From Temnothorax longispinosus (lineage: Eukaryota; Arthropoda; Insecta; Hymenoptera; Formicidae), in contig NC_092365.1 in the NCBI RefSeq assembly GCF_030848805.1, positions 4,464,001 through 4,528,000 of the forward strand: a stretch of DNA of 64,000 nucleotides. The letters are read 5' to 3'. The position numbers and the translations under genes were made by a program. Below the pieces are notes generated by a model. That model did no database searches and was not told the origin of the DNA. It worked only from the letters and a program-made list of their open reading frames with translations. Every line of letters starts with the position of its first letter. Position 1 is the first letter of the stretch. Of the stretch, positions 27,095-41,740 are shown piece by piece.

Positions 27095-28348
27095 CTTCCC
27101 GACTCTCATTGAATCCAGGCTTCTATCGATTCTTTATCTCTCGTAAAGAAAGGGAAAAGTGGAGGAGAAATACGAATGGGAAAAGAGCACGACGATTCTT
27201 CAGACGGACTGACTGACTGACTGTTTCCTTCAGGATTTGTGATGTCTGCATCCACGCCGGGAAGAGGGTAGAAGAAACGGCAGCGGGATACGACGGAGGG
27301 TAGATTCGACGAGACCAGACGTACCGCATTGGGGAACGGAAGTATTTTGTGTCGATCGCCGGATGTCTTCGTCGTTTGAGGACGACTTTCGACATTTTTC
27401 GGCGACGATTGCGCGTTTACGCACCGCAATTTCTTTCAATTCCGATTGCTATACGACCGTCTCGCACTCGATGCTGCATAATTTGTGGCATTTTTTCAGT
27501 TTAATTATACTTGATCGTCGTGATTAAATATTAAGATTTAAAGAGTTTTGATCAATTAAAAGATGTAAATAGACGATGTAATCTTGTCCTCCAATCAACA
27601 TTTTAATTTTACTTTATTATAGTAAAAAATCAATGTCAAACAAAAATTATATTATTTCTCTTTGTCATAAAAGCAGAAAGAATTTTACACATGGAAAAAT
27701 AGATGTACCTCTTCTACGGAGAAACTGAAACAAGGATTGCTATTCGCGAATATGTCAAGAGTAAGTCGATTAGCGAAGAGACGGTTGCTCACCCAAGGGA
27801 CGCCGGTGGATTGTGGCATTTTGACGCCTCGTAAAACACGATTTTATTCGCGACCGAACAAATTGAAACATAAGCCGCTCGTAAGAGGGCTTCCTATCTA
27901 TGGCGCGCGCCCTTCCGTCCTCCAATCCCCCGTTCTGCCCATTCGTTTTTCCTTACACGTATATTTCTCTCAGGATATTTTACAGTGCCGACTGAAAACG
28001 ACAAGGTTGCGGCATTCACACGCAAGCGGGTTATCCATACCGAGATGCCGCCATTTCGCGAGATGCCGATGTCGTCGATGTGAATTTATCTCCTCCGCCG
28101 TGCCTTTTACTATGCCTCGCCTTCGTCGTGAAAATTTATTTTTTCTCCCTTCTAAACGTGTATAACGTCAGAAGAAAGCGCTTAACTTTGCTTTTATTTA
28201 AATATTTTGCATTCTTTGCAACGATCGATATTAAAGTTTTGCTTCGCCTCTCGTCATTCTTCTTTTTTTTTTTAGATTATAATCTCATGAGCTCATATAT
28301 ACTCTTTCGTACTTATGAATTTGTGGTACTATATAATAAAAATTTATT

Positions 28349-28667
28349 AGTTGCTTTCCATTTACACTCAAGTGAGCTCAGTCACTCAGTTATGTGAGTA
28401 TTTTATACTCAGGTAAGATATGCCATTTTGTATTTACCTGCTTATTTTGGTGACAAAGCTACCGCATAATAATACAGGTTCATAGCCTGACTTTTAATGT
28501 GAGCAGTGAGTCTATCAGATTTTTTAAAGCACATGGTCTCGATTGTGGATAAAAACTCAGTTGAATCTCAATCTCACTTGCCAGCATGCAAAAAGAACGT
28601 GCATTCAACTGAGTTATGACGTCACAAGTGAGAATTATCTGAATTTTGATGTAAATGGAAAGCAACT
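28349..28667. mobile_element. 319-bp MITE with 18-bp TIR and ATT target duplication
   Basis: Perfect terminal inverted repeats AGTTGCTTTCCATTTACA occupy 28349-28366 and 28650-28667. ATT flanks both ends (28346-28348 and 28668-28670), giving a 3-bp target duplication. The interior holds a CAGGTAA/TTACCTG hairpin and two interleaved inverted repeats. There is no open frame of note. A 3-bp duplication fits PIF/Harbinger-like elements, but that assignment is inference. Confidence 0.75.
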
Positions 28668-31600
28668 ATTATGCGAATGAATAAGCGAGTAAGCGAACAA
28701 ATAGAAATGTGTACGAATGAAAAACTGAATGAGAAAAAAAGATAGAGTGAAAGAGAAATAAAAAATACGTGTGTTTTTACAAATAGAGATATAATAAAAG
28801 AGATTTTGACTTTAAATCTGTAACAAGAGAATTATCACCAGTTTGCAAATTAGTAAAAGAGATCACGCTATGTTTCAAGACCTTTTATAAATCGTTTTAA
28901 ATTATTTCATATAATATCCAATTCGGTGGGTTATTTCCTGCAATATTATATAAAAGTTTGGATATTAGGAGCACGAAATTGTTCGGCAAGTTTTAAATTC
29001 TAATATGTATGTGTATAAAAAACGAAACGTTAGTTAACATAAACATATGCATAAGTTAGTTACTTAGGAAAGTGAATAGTGACATATAAATTGACAATTT
29101 TTGTTCAATTTCGAAATTGTCGCCGCATTATTTAAGCGCATATATAATCTCGCACGATATAAAAAGAAACGCGATTGCAGGGAGAACCGATGATGGCCGG
29201 CGACGACACAGGAAGCCGGGGCACGAGATGGGAGGGGGGGGAGGCAGAAAAAAGTGCGCGCCCCGGCACGTACAAACGACGTTACTCGGCAGAGTCGGCG
29301 AGAAGTCGCCAAATAGCGGGGCACAATTAAGAGAGACGCCCGCCTCGTGAATTAAAAGCGTCAGCCCGCTAAAAGATCAAGAATTCCCTTGTGTTTCCCC
29401 ATCGTCTTCCTTTTTTATCCATCGTCCCGCACTGCCCCGCACTCGCCTCCGTCTGTTTTCAACTTGCGTCTACCCGTTTCGCGCTCAGCTTTCGCGGCCT
29501 TATTCCTCGACCGCCACCTCCCAACAGAGTAGGTAGGGAGGAGTCCGGGACTGAAAAGAGAGTCCACGAAGCCGGAATGAGTGTGGAACTACCAGGGTGG
29601 AAGGTGAGGAGGAGGAGGAGGGGAAAGTTAGGTAGGACGGGCGGTATTCTCATCTCGAGTCTCCTTTTCCTCCTCGTTCGCGGATTGAAGAGGCTTTTAT
29701 GATGAGGGGTACCGCTTTATGGCACGGCTTCGCCGCTATTATACCGTGCATCGGCCGTTCGTTGGGGATAGAAAGACGGGAGGAAGGGGGGCCATAGCGG
29801 GATGCAAGCGGCATCGAGAGACGTATATGGTTTTCGGCCTCGAGAAAACGGGCGGGTTTAGGTGGGGATTGAAAGGGAGAAAGCGCTGTGATACGAGTCG
29901 GCGCTGGGGAAGAAGGGCACGACGGAGCGGGGAAGGACTCTGTGCTTTGGACCGCGGACCCGGGACCATTGTCGAGATAATGAAGCCAAGGTGAGATTTC
30001 TCCCTTTTCAGCCACGCGCGCGCGGCGAGACGATATCTCGAATGACTGATTGTGCGATCCCTTTGGCTGCCGGGAGTGCCGAAGCCGCACGTAGTGGCAT
30101 CGCCGCGAAGTCACGTTGTTATGGGGGGGTACCCGGGGTACTAGAGAAGAGACTAGACCTCGGCGAGTAGTGATCAGTATCGCGCGTATGGGGCTCCTCT
30201 TTGAGGGCGAGTTAATTACTGAATTGATTACCGCGAGTGTATTGTGAAGCAGCGGCTGTGACGTGCAATTAGGATAACGAGTACCATTCCGCTGATTTTA
30301 ATAGGTAGCGGTAGTCACACGCGTGTTGTTAAGATTACAAGTATCTGTTTCATTCACATTAACGCTTAATTCGTGGAATATCGTTTGTGCGCAGAGATTA
30401 TTATGCTATTTATACATTTTACTATGAATGTATTTACTTTCGAGAAACAGCGACTTAGCCGACTTACGATGCGCTATCATCTCAAAGATATACTACGAAA
30501 CTAGCGGGAAATTTTCTATATACGTTAAAAAATTCGCCGACGAAATATATATCGCTCTTCCGAGCGGTAAGCCAAGGTTAAACGCATTGCCATCAGTTTC
30601 CCCGGCTTGCGTAAATCACGCCGGGGGGACAGTATTAAAAATATACGTAAGTGAAGGAAAAATATATTACCGCGAACCCCTCTTCCGCCTCGGTCCCAGC
30701 CACGCGGCGGCGGGGGCGAAGGGTGAAAAGCCTCGCTCGACCCTAAGAAGGATGAAGGGAAAATGGGGGGAAAAGTGGGAAACCGTTGAAACATCGCGGG
30801 GAGGTCTTATTACGCGTGTTGCGCGGTCGAGTTCCACCTATCGCGGACGGTACACTCTCGCATATTTTAAGCCGGCCATTTTTCAGCATTTGCGCTATAC
30901 GTCTACGTCGAATTTGCATGAGCCAACGATTCGGGACTTGTTCCGGCCAACTTTCGGTGTCTCCCGCGCACAGCGCCGCTCGAAAAAGTCCCTTCACGGC
31001 CGCTCTGCGATGATCGACCGACCGCTCTAAACGAGGACCGAGGTTTCTAGTTGTGTGCATACAGTTCATACAATTAATGATAATTTTATCTTTTAGTCTG
31101 TTTATCTGTTGATGGGATTAACCCTGTGACAAGCGGAAGAGACATAGATGAAAACCACAAGTCGGACAAAACGCAAAATACTTTTGAAGAAAGAAAAATT
31201 ATATGTCGCGCTTTATACAATTTTCGTACGCGATTAATACTCACTAATTTGAAAGTGTTGCAATTTAACTTATTTTACGCGCGAAAGCGTTTCGCATTTC
31301 CGCAGGATCGTTTAATCCCGCGTAATAATTTCACGCGTATACTAATACTATTTACACAGCCGAACCTCCCAATTAATCACGGCAACGCTCGATACATTTC
31401 TAACGAAGGAAATTGAGGTAATATCACTTGGGGAAAATCGCGAAACAAACGTTCCGATATTATCGGCAGATGCGCCGTTTACGGCGAGCGGGGCTGCGAC
31501 GACGGACGCCGGTGAACGAACTGGGATGGAGGGGGCGGGGGGAAATGATAAATTCTGCGGGATCGCGCGTGACATTACGGTAACGCGGTTCCGTGGCAGT

Positions 31601-34478
31601 CCCGGAGTTTAGCGGACCAGTTGAGAGACACTGGTCTAATCCTAATGCGCGCCGTCTTATTTATGCAGCAGCGCCCGTTTCGCACCGCAACGCTGAAGAC
31701 CTTAACGGCTTTCAATTTCCGTTGGCCATCAATATTATTTAGTTTAGTTTGGACCACCCTCTCGCGCACGGGATGCCCCGCCGCCCCTTCGGCATGCTCC
31801 TCACGCCTCCGCCAAGGAAATTACTTGTCCTCTCCCTCCTTTCCTTTCGCGCCGGATCCGCCGGCTCCTTTCGCACCCCTTTACCCCCTTCCCTTTCCCG
31901 TGCAGCCCCCATTCGCGATCGCGCCGTGTCCTGCACTGTCCTTAAGGGCGGCCCTTCATATCTCACGACTCGATATCCCTCGCATCGCCCTGATAGCTCT
32001 GGTTAATGGTCGAGAAAGAAAATTTCACTGGTGAAAGCAGATTTGTGTAGAAGAAACACTGTATTCCGACCAGTTCGATTTTTAAAAAGATATATGAATC
32101 TTCTCGTCCTTATGTTGAATTTAAGTAAACGTCGGACGATGTTCGCATCAATCTAGCAAGACTCTAGGAGGCTGAGATAAATATGGACAATATAATCACC
32201 GAAAATTACTTATATTTATATTTTCCATATTATTTTAATAATTAGCCCGAAGAGCAACATTTCTACGTAACGTAAAAATTTTAACGAGAGCAGAACCCCT
32301 GGATTTTTTATGCAGAAATTTAGTCAGCGATCGACAGATCTCCCGCAAATATCGGGATCTAACCAGCTGCTTCCATAGACATCGAATAATATATATAGTG
32401 CAGGTATTAAATAATATCTTTTCTGTCAAAATGATCCGTATTGGCGCAACTAATTCCTGTTCTACGGCGCATTAACAAGATTATGCACGTATTATTAATA
32501 TCCGACAGCGAGCGACCGAGCGAGCGCGTCGCGGAATGCTATTCCATTAGGTTAAACACTCAAATCCGATAGCTCCCCATCTGGACAGGGGCAAATGCAC
32601 TTTCTCGCGCGACTCTACGCAGCAACTCCCCTGTATTCACATTCCAACACCCCTCGCAACCCCGTCTCTTGCCGCACTTGGTCGCTGATAAAATGGAATT
32701 ACAAACCAATTCGGTTGGTACGGCCCCGCGGTGGAACGAAACGTTTTGCAAGTTCCCACGAAACACGATCGCTTCGGTCGCCCGCCAGTCCTGATGTTCC
32801 TCTCGTGTCTCATTCTTTCCCCTTTTATCCGGCTTTTCCGCTTTTCGTCCCCTTTCTCTCCCGCTCTCCCTAGTAAGCTATAATACGTGCGTATTTTGCG
32901 GTGCAATAAGTAGAACCGTTTTCTATACGTTGACTGCGTCCGTTTGTACATGGCCCGAATAAAAGTTTCATTGAAGAGTCATTACTAGTCGAAAGAAGGA
33001 AAACGACAATGCGATCATTTAATATCAAGCTAAGAAAACAAAATAATTTGAAAATCGTATAAACGCATCAAGATAAAGAAAAACAGATAGACTTTATTCA
33101 ATCCCGAAACAAAATCTTTTATGACAAAAGATTGCCAAAAATTAGAGAATTAGTAAAGTGTAACATAGATTCCATAGAGAAAGGAAAAGAGACAGAGAGA
33201 GAGAGTAAGAGAGAAACATTATATATTTTTCTCTATTTGCGTACATAAAAGAGATTTTCTCATTCTCTTTTTTAACGCCAGATAACACGACGTAGTATCG
33301 TAATCAATCCCGTTAAAGAGAAATTTCTGTCTCTACAGGGTTCTCGCTGTTTATTTACAGTCGATCGTTCGATTTCTAAACCTGTCGCTCGTAATTCACT
33401 GTAACAGGATCCCGAGGCAATTACCCCAAGTTGGAGAAGGGCAGAATACTGATGGTAAGAGTTTACGCGCAAAACTTGGACGTATAATCTTACAAAGGAT
33501 CTCCTAATTCAAGACGTGGCTATGACAAAACTAAACTACCGGCGCGGAGGGAGACGGAAGATTCTCTTCGTGAAAATCTCAACGTCGCATGGAGAATCTC
33601 AATATAAAGAAAAGTATCGCGATTGCTGTTTAAGTATATGTGTCAGAGAAAAAAATGCAGTGAATAATGCAGGTGTGAAAGTATGCTTACAATTTTTAAA
33701 AACGTCATAAAATAGAACGAGAAAAACTTGCATTCGCTGAATCTCTGCTAAATGAGAATGACAAAGCGCGGGATCCACTCGTTACGATGGTTATTTACGT
33801 TGTAACGCGCAGATTTTTCCCTCGGTTTAAGCAACAGAAGTTTAATGCACTTGTCCTATACAAAAACACGTCCTAAAAGATCCCCCTGCCTTTGTTCTAT
33901 TTTTTTCTCTCTCTAGCACAAAGGTTTTCGTCGAAATTCTTTTATTATAAACAACATCAGCTTTGTTAAAACGCGATTCTTCGACGCAATTTCGCTGGGG
34001 AGAAAACGCGGCATTCGGAACACAAAGACACGACCGCGCACGTTGTTCGGCTACAATGACATTCATAACAATTTCGCCGAAAAAGGCGCTGTAATTTAAT
34101 AATCCCCGATCCGGCCGAGATTATACCGAGACAAGGAGAGAACAGGTGCGACCAAGGCGGCGATGAGCGGGCCGTTTTCCCAGCCGGATTTTTCCGCAAT
34201 CTGCTTTCGCCGGACCTGGCAACGGAACGATGCCGGCCGTACCCCGCTCTTTCTCTCTCTTTCTCTCTCTCTCAAAGATACCTCCATCAAAACCGATACT
34301 GCGAAGACAATGGCATACTCTGTGCGGCGCCGTGATTAAAACAAGCGGGCGAGTCGAATGGCGGTAAGAGGACGGTAGGAGAAAAGAGGGATGGAGGAGG
34401 CCGCTACGTTTTCTCGAAGCCGCCGAGTATTGGGAACGGGAGAGTCGCGTAGACGGAGTTTAGAGTTCTTTTCATTAA
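28668..34478. other. Non-coding stretch, no gene seen
   Basis: GC-rich intervals at 29190-30150, 30590-31030 and 31750-31990 carry overlapping frames on both strands without recognisable protein. A GTACCCGGGGTAC palindrome lies at 30129-30141. The remainder is AT-rich with short GA runs near 33190. Confidence 0.55.
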
Positions 34479-34653
34479 GCCCCGGACACACAAATCGACG
34501 GAAGACGTAAGACGTAAATCGTAAGGAAATCCACTAATCAGAGTCGACTATTCCCCTCTTCTTCCCTCTTAAAGAGGGGAATAGTCGACTCTGATTGGTG
34601 GATTTTCTTACGCTTACGTTTTACGTCCTTACGGCATTTTATGTGTGAAGGCC
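34479..34653. mobile_element. Foldback (palindromic) MITE
   Basis: Arms 34521-34560 and 34572-34611 are inverted copies matching at 38 of 40 positions, separated by an 11-bp loop. Pairing continues more loosely outward to GCCCCGGACACAC on the left and GTGTGAAGGCC on the right. The whole 175-bp element could fold into a long hairpin. It has no coding capacity and no clear target duplication. Confidence 0.75.
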
Positions 34654-37600
34654 TTTACCAGCTCACTTCGCACAAACACACGCGACGACAACGACGCGAC
34701 GTCAGATTTCCCTACCTACACACACCGCCGTTCATTCGCGGTCCCGATGTTCCTGTGGTTTTTAATGATTACGTTCGTTGAAATTGCACTTACTATTTTG
34801 GATACCGTCGCTTCAACGAGCGATAAGTCCAGAAATAGCTTGTTTTCGCTTGGAACCGTTTTAAATTTTTGAGACAACTTAATTGAATATAAATTGGATA
34901 TATAGGCTCTCCGTTGGAAATCCTATGAATATAAGAGAAGTGGGCTAATTGAGAGCCGAAAAAGGCGACTATTTAGTCGGCGCGCAGTTTACTAAGGTTG
35001 GAAAATATGCGTAATACACGGAATTATTAGGCGTTATTCTAAAATTTAAGGAACTTTCGCGCATCATTTACCCGTTTTAGCGCGTCTGGCTCTCAATTAG
35101 CTCGCTTCTCTTATATCCGTTAATTGAATAACATTGACTAAATAAATCTAGGTATTCTCAATATATACAGCAATAATTATTGCGAATTTAATTAAACCGT
35201 TATTTGTAGAGCAACGAATTAAAATTTTATAAAACAGGTAATCAGGTTTTCAAAGAATAGGTAAATTGTTCACTTCGGTTTTAATTGAGAATCCTGAATC
35301 CGTCAATTTACATTACGCCGCTCATCTTACTCTCTCTCTCGATTTCTGCTCTCATTTTTCTTTCTCATATATTTTTTCACAAACTCTCCGTGGTTTTTTT
35401 TACATTTCTAAAATTAAATTCCATTAAACGCGCGTTTAATTCTTATCAATTGTCATTAGCACATTTATAGACGGGCTGAACCCAATCGGGCGTAGTAATC
35501 AACCGCCGAACATAACCGGATACACCGCTGGTGCAACATTGACTGGCTAACCTGTGCCGTCCCCTGCATCCCCCTGGTGCCTAACACCGTCGGGCACGTC
35601 CATCCACCCCCAACCGGTCCCTTTATTATTCCGTTATATGTGTAGATGGTGTACGAGATACCGCATGATCGAATCACGGAGCAGTCCGGACACGATAACC
35701 TAATGAACGGACTGAATAATGATCAGGCGACGATTATGCGCTGTCTATTAAATTGATTCGTCCTGCTCTGCGCGCGCGCGCGAGCGCGCTTGCCCTGTCA
35801 TCCCCTGCCGAAAGGAAGGATAACGACGAACAGCGCGCACCGGTGACCCTTAACGAGCTCTACACAGCAGGATTACGACGGGAAATCCAATTTGCCTCTT
35901 TAATCCCGCGACTCAGCGCCTCTTTTACTTACCGACGGCAAAGAGTACGTACACCTGCCTGCCGCTGTCCTCGAGGGCTCGAGAAATCGCTTTTGTATTT
36001 AGCTCGTCGCCGCTCTCTCTGATTCATTTCCTTGACTCGTGGCCGTGGCACACGAAAATGACAAAATAAACTTGCCGTTTTTGTGCGAGAACACCGGCAG
36101 AAAGTCGCGCGATATCGGATTCGAGGATAAAAATAACGCGGTTAAGTACTCGCCGTACCATCGACGAGCCGCGGGGGATAATTCCTTTATCTATTTTTCG
36201 CGCATAACCGTCCCCCGGTTTCTGAATTAGGCTGGGTTAAAACGAGGATGGGAAACCGGCGACGTACTCTTCGGGGAATGACGCCGCCGCGCCGGTCCGA
36301 TGCTGGCTTCCCCGACCCACGAAAGGCACAAGTTGTTTCGCGAAGGCACCGCCGAGGATTTTAAGTCCGACTTATACGATATCTTTCCCGTACACTCACG
36401 GTGCCACTGCATTTTATCCCGCGATACCGTCCCCCGTTGCTGCAAGTATCCATTAAAATCGTTACAATAGAACGGCGAACCTGCATCTCGTGAAATTTTG
36501 CGCGTAGAAAGGAGCACGGCGGGTCGTCTTTATATATGAACGCGATTACGTTGCTCCTATTGCGCGTTATATAGATCCGCGTAAGAAGCTTGTCGATGCG
36601 AAAACGACATAATCCGCCGAAAAACGTCGCTCAGGTTTGTTAGAGCCGCTTTAGAATGAGGAGAATCGCTAAAAACGCGTGGAATGTAGTTTCGATCAAG
36701 CAGATCCGATGACACTCGATAGAAAAATCAATTACGACAATTCTGTTTTCCGTGAAAATATTTTATATATCGATGTTTTTACCTAGATAACCTTTTTTTA
36801 TGAGATTTCATCTTTGCGATATCGTATGAAATTTTTTATCATAGCTGCCATCATTGCCGGACGGCCATAATTTTTTTTCAATCAAAATTTCCATTTTTTG
36901 TTTTTTTTTGTTTTTAACTATTGATCTCAATTCCATCGAGGTTATCTATAACTAGCCGAAAATATGCATGAAGTATAAGTGCAATATTCTATATAAATAA
37001 TAACTTCAATTCTATATTGCGAGTTCTATTTCCGTGATAGCATTTCGTGCCAAATTTCGCCCAAATTGATCAAGGGACTCCGGAAATATTTGCTGGGAAA
37101 ATAGGACGGATGGACGGAATTGAGAGACAAATGAAAATATCTTAAACGGATGGAAATTTGGTGTATATAGATAACATACTTGCGTTTTGCTCGACACCTT
37201 TTTTCTGCGATTAGAATCGCGTTATCCGATCGACGCGAAAACGAACCAAGTAAATTGCGCTTTCCTCATCACGCATCAATCTGGGAGCAAATGAGAATTG
37301 CATATTACCGCGTGCTTTTTCAACGTCCGCCGATTTTCACTTCTCCGCGGACGCGGACTAACGGACGGCGGGTCCCAAATTTCCGGACGGCAACCCCGTG
37401 CAACAGAGGGATTATTTGTAATCCAAGTCGAGGAATTGGACCTTTCCGCCCCGAAGCTTTGTCGTTCCGGGCACCGGACATTTCCGATTTCGATGACAGA
37501 GTCGACGAAGACAAAGGCAACGTTTACCAAACACCGTTCACGTGTTTGCGCGACATCGTCGTGCAAATCTGTTTATACAAGTCTCGGTTTCCGCGCGAGA

Positions 37601-37824
37601 AAATTCGTGCGAAGTATTAAGCAAAAAGTATCGTAGTTGAGGACATCACAAATATAGGATTGATATCGCAATTACATTTCTTCGTTACCCTCTGTTATAA
37701 CGCATTCTTTCCTTTCTAAGGAAGATGCTGTTGGCATGCATCTTGCACCTTCGCAACCTTTGACAATCACTTCGTACAGCGCCGATCGCCATAATGCCCG
37801 GCGACTCTTCTCTCGTTCTCTCTT

Positions 37825-37945
<121 letters not shown>

Positions 37946-39060
37946 AAGCGGGGTTCTCGCGTGCCGGAAATTGAAAGTCCGCGACGTGACATCCGGAACG
38001 ATAGGTCTTCCGCGACCTCCACAGAAACTTCATATTAACGATTTGAGGGGAATGGAAGACTTTATAGACACATCTCCACGCTCCTGTCTCTCTCTCTCCT
38101 CCTCCCTTCTTTCTTCCGTCGATGTTCCCTTTTTTTTTCCTCGCCACGCATTTCGCGACGCTGCAACCCGTCTCCTCTCCGAGACGACGTCGAGTTTCCC
38201 ATTAAATTTTCCCTGTCCTTCCCCATTCCCTTCCTCACCCACTGTCGATTCGTGCTATCTCGCGGCAACGATCCGCGCGTTGTAATCGATTCGGCCTGAT
38301 TTCGGTTAACTGCCGTCATCCAGAGTTTGGCGGCGCGTCCGAACCCCCGCGAGCAAGCCGCGCGCCGTAGACGACGTAGTTGCGTCAGCCATCAAACCCC
38401 CCGTCGCGTTTGCCGAAGCCGCCAGATGAGGGACACGAAGCCTGCGTTTCATCGCGGCTGAAATTATCTCTTGGATTTTCCTCGTTTCTAAATGTATCTC
38501 TATATAATATTATTTGGTGGATCGAATCGGTGATTCGAGTTAACTGCAGATCTTAAATTAGAAATTTGCCTATTGGCCGTTTAAATCGTCAATTTATTTT
38601 ACAAGAATAGAATAATAATTAAATTTTACGAGAACTAATTTAAAAAATATAGAAGTAAAAGAAGTGAATTCTGAGAATGTATGATTAATGACTGCACGTC
38701 ATGCTTCTGCATACATTAATAGCATTTAATATTTTAGGATTTTTAGGTTCAATTATAAGTTGTCTATTATCAGGATTGAACATTATAGCAAGTTCAGAGA
38801 CGAGTGGCTCTATTTAATGCTAAACGCAGCGCAATTTTCGTATTACCTCACGTCCCTTGACCGCTCGCTAGCGTCGGCATTAACTCCGCCTGTATGCAAC
38901 GGATGTCTCGCGAGTAACGACTTATGTATGCTCTCGCAGGGATACCGGTGTGTGCACCTGTGTGTCGCGCAAGGGATGAAGGGGGGTGCGAAGGGGATGG
39001 GAGCTGATTGCGTCCGGCCGAGATGATTGCTTTTCGCGTGACTATGCCGACGCATACAGA

Positions 39061-39132
39061 CGCGCGCGCGCGCGGGCGCACGTGAGCGCAAACATCGACG
39101 GGCGTAAACCTACGCGCGCGCGCGCGCGCGCG
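39061..39132. repeat. Two (CG)n tracts
   Basis: CG dinucleotide runs at 39061-39074 and 39113-39132 lie within a strongly CpG-rich block. Alternating CG of this length is prone to Z-DNA formation. Confidence 0.8.
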
Positions 39133-41723
39133 TATTCACAGGCACGCGGATCGTGCGCGTGTATTCGCGAGCGATTACCTTCGTGCAAGCGAGCGCACGA
39201 CGCGCGACGTATGGAACGGCGAGAGGGGAGCGTTTCAATATTCCGACAGTTTATCCGTCTGGATCGGTGGACATCGGCTACTGGCGGAAAATCACTTCGA
39301 TTTTAGTTAACACACCGCTGATACACGCGCGAAACAACGCGGGATGTAGTCGCCGCGGCGGGATAGTTGCGTGCGCCGCGATCTTTCTGCGGCTTTTTCT
39401 TTGAGAATCAGCGAAACTTTTTATCCCGAAGATGAGAGAGGGAAAAGTTACGAGTCCTTGGTCATATGACTACGTTTATCGTCATCATCGCGTTTAATTC
39501 CCTCGCGCAAATTCTTCACGGTTTCGTTAGGAAACAAAAGGATCACTAGGTGTTCTGAAAGCTCCTCTGGCACTTGTTATACTATATTTTTCCGAAATGT
39601 ATTTTTAACCTTTCAATGAGCGCGTGGGGTGTATTTTACTCTCCACACAGCTTGTAAAATATGAATATAATTCTGGACTCATTTCAATACAGAACCGATT
39701 ATCAAAAAAAAACATTGAAAATAAAGTTTTAACATGTAAATACTTTAAAATGTGTGTAACAATAAATAATATTAAACGGAAAACAAAAAATATTAATTGA
39801 TTTTATACGTATAGCATAAATAATGTAAGGTTTAATTTACATCCACGATTAATAACGATTCGCATAATATCGAAACGCACGCGTTGACGGATATCATTCC
39901 TCGCAATTTGTCTAACTTGTTTTCGATAAAGTCTGTTTTCGATTCCTCTGCATTTGTCTCGATTTTCCTAGCTTTACAGTTAGTCTAGGAGCTTATTGTT
40001 AGTCGATTTACAGCGGCTCCGAGATTCCTTCGCGACAGCTGACACGCGTCGCACTAAATGAGCTCGCTGTACACACCGTGGAGACAATCGTGGATAAGTT
40101 GGGCGTCGCGGATAAGACGCTGCATATCCCTGGCGCAGCCTGAAATTGATCCTAATCCGCCTGTTCAATCTCGCTTCCGTCTGCCGGCTCTCCCAAGGTA
40201 CTTAACACCAAGATGAAGAAGGATCACGCGCGGGAGAGCGAGAAAAGAGAGGAAGTGCGGGGAGGGAAAAAAAGGAGCGAGAGAGAGAGAGAGCCCATTC
40301 AATAGAGAGAAGCACAGAAGGAGGTTGCGTTTCTCCAACGAGAGGCACTTATATTCGGAGGAGCATCCGGCGCGCGAGCGATGTCCCGTGCATTATGCAT
40401 GATACGACGGTGCTTAATGTTCGTCCGAATCGTCTCCCGCTCCGCGTTCCATCAACTCCCCGAGTCCGTCGCGCGATTCCGAATTTTGTCGGGCCGCGGA
40501 CCACGAAAATGCTAATTGAAGCGTTACCGCAATTACTTTTACAGTTTCTCTCGAAAATCTGTTATTAACTTCCGTCATCCGTCGGAAAGAGGAAAGTTTA
40601 TCGGGCAATACGGCTGGCTGCGCCTATGGGATTTTAATCGCATACTCAGGTCGCTTCAATGAAATTGGTTTTGCTGATAACATTCTCGACTCCTAATTAT
40701 ATGTGCGAATGAGAGAAATTATTTTATTCTATTTAATTCTGAAAGAATTTAGATATTTTATTTATAATCTTCGAAGACGCATCAACGCGCGTTTATTTTA
40801 TAAACGCAAAATCTCACAAAGCAGAGTATACAATGTGAGATATTTCTGAATTCAGCGTTACATTAAGAATTATGAAAAATATACGCGTCATATTGCGATT
40901 ACAGTTGTTATACGAGTGCAATCCCTCGTCGTATCGAAATTCCTTCGGAAAAGTCGTTCGCCATTTGCGCGAAATTGTCACGAAACTGTCACTGCGAAAT
41001 ATATAGGACGGTAGCGGCTTCCTATATGCTCCGCGTAATATCGCGAATCGCCATTGCGAACCATGCTGGTACCATATATTTTTATCTTGGACGCAAATCG
41101 CCGGTTGTCATGGAAATCTACCGCGGCCTGAATATCGATATCAACGCACGTCAACGACGCCGACGAAGTAGAATAGCCGCGTCGATGCCTAAATCGCGAT
41201 TTAAAATCTTCGTGCGTTTATCAGAAATACGCATCGAAACGCGCGCAGATTACCAACGAAAAATCATTTATCAATATAAAACGCGTATCTCTCTGAAAAC
41301 TAATGAAACTAAAGCCTTTTCCGGGATATATCGATTTTGTTAACACACCCGCGACGTTCCTCTCTCTCTCTCTCTTTCTCGCGATGTCGCGAGGCACAAT
41401 AACTTATTCCGGCAAAACTTGACTCGAAATGACTTGATTTACTTCTGTTCGTTCTGCTATTTCGAGCACGCTTAGAAATTGCAATGTGTCTTGCACCCAT
41501 TTCGCGACAGTCACGGCTCGATATGTAGGAAATGAAGTGTCCGACCGCTCGTATCTCCCTTTATTTCTCTCTCGCGCGACTTGTAAAATTTCAGGATGTT
41601 CGGGTGGCGAGTAAGTTACACGACGGCCCGCGTACGAAACGAACGAATTAATTATTCATGCACGCCCGACGTCCGACGTCCGAACCGGCGCGGCGCGCCC
41701 GCCACGCCGCGGCCGCCCGCGCC

Positions 41724-41740
41724 ATCGTCGTCGTCGTCGT
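41724..41740. repeat. (CGT)n trinucleotide repeat
   Basis: Five to six CGT units follow a CGCGGCCGCCCGCGCC tract. Confidence 0.75.

Larger units (their letters stand above)
22251..28348. other. Non-coding stretch with a large CpG-rich block at 22950-24820
   Basis: From about 22950 to 24820 the DNA is markedly CpG-rich, ending in a pyrimidine-rich tract (24340-24610). A 231-codon frame there (23991-24686) has Ser/Arg/Pro-rich, low-information sequence and is not called. The block could be a promoter CpG cluster. The interval 25440-25960 is AT-rich, with ACTGAG-type motifs at 25607 and 25963 that might be ends of a decayed element. Confidence 0.5.
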
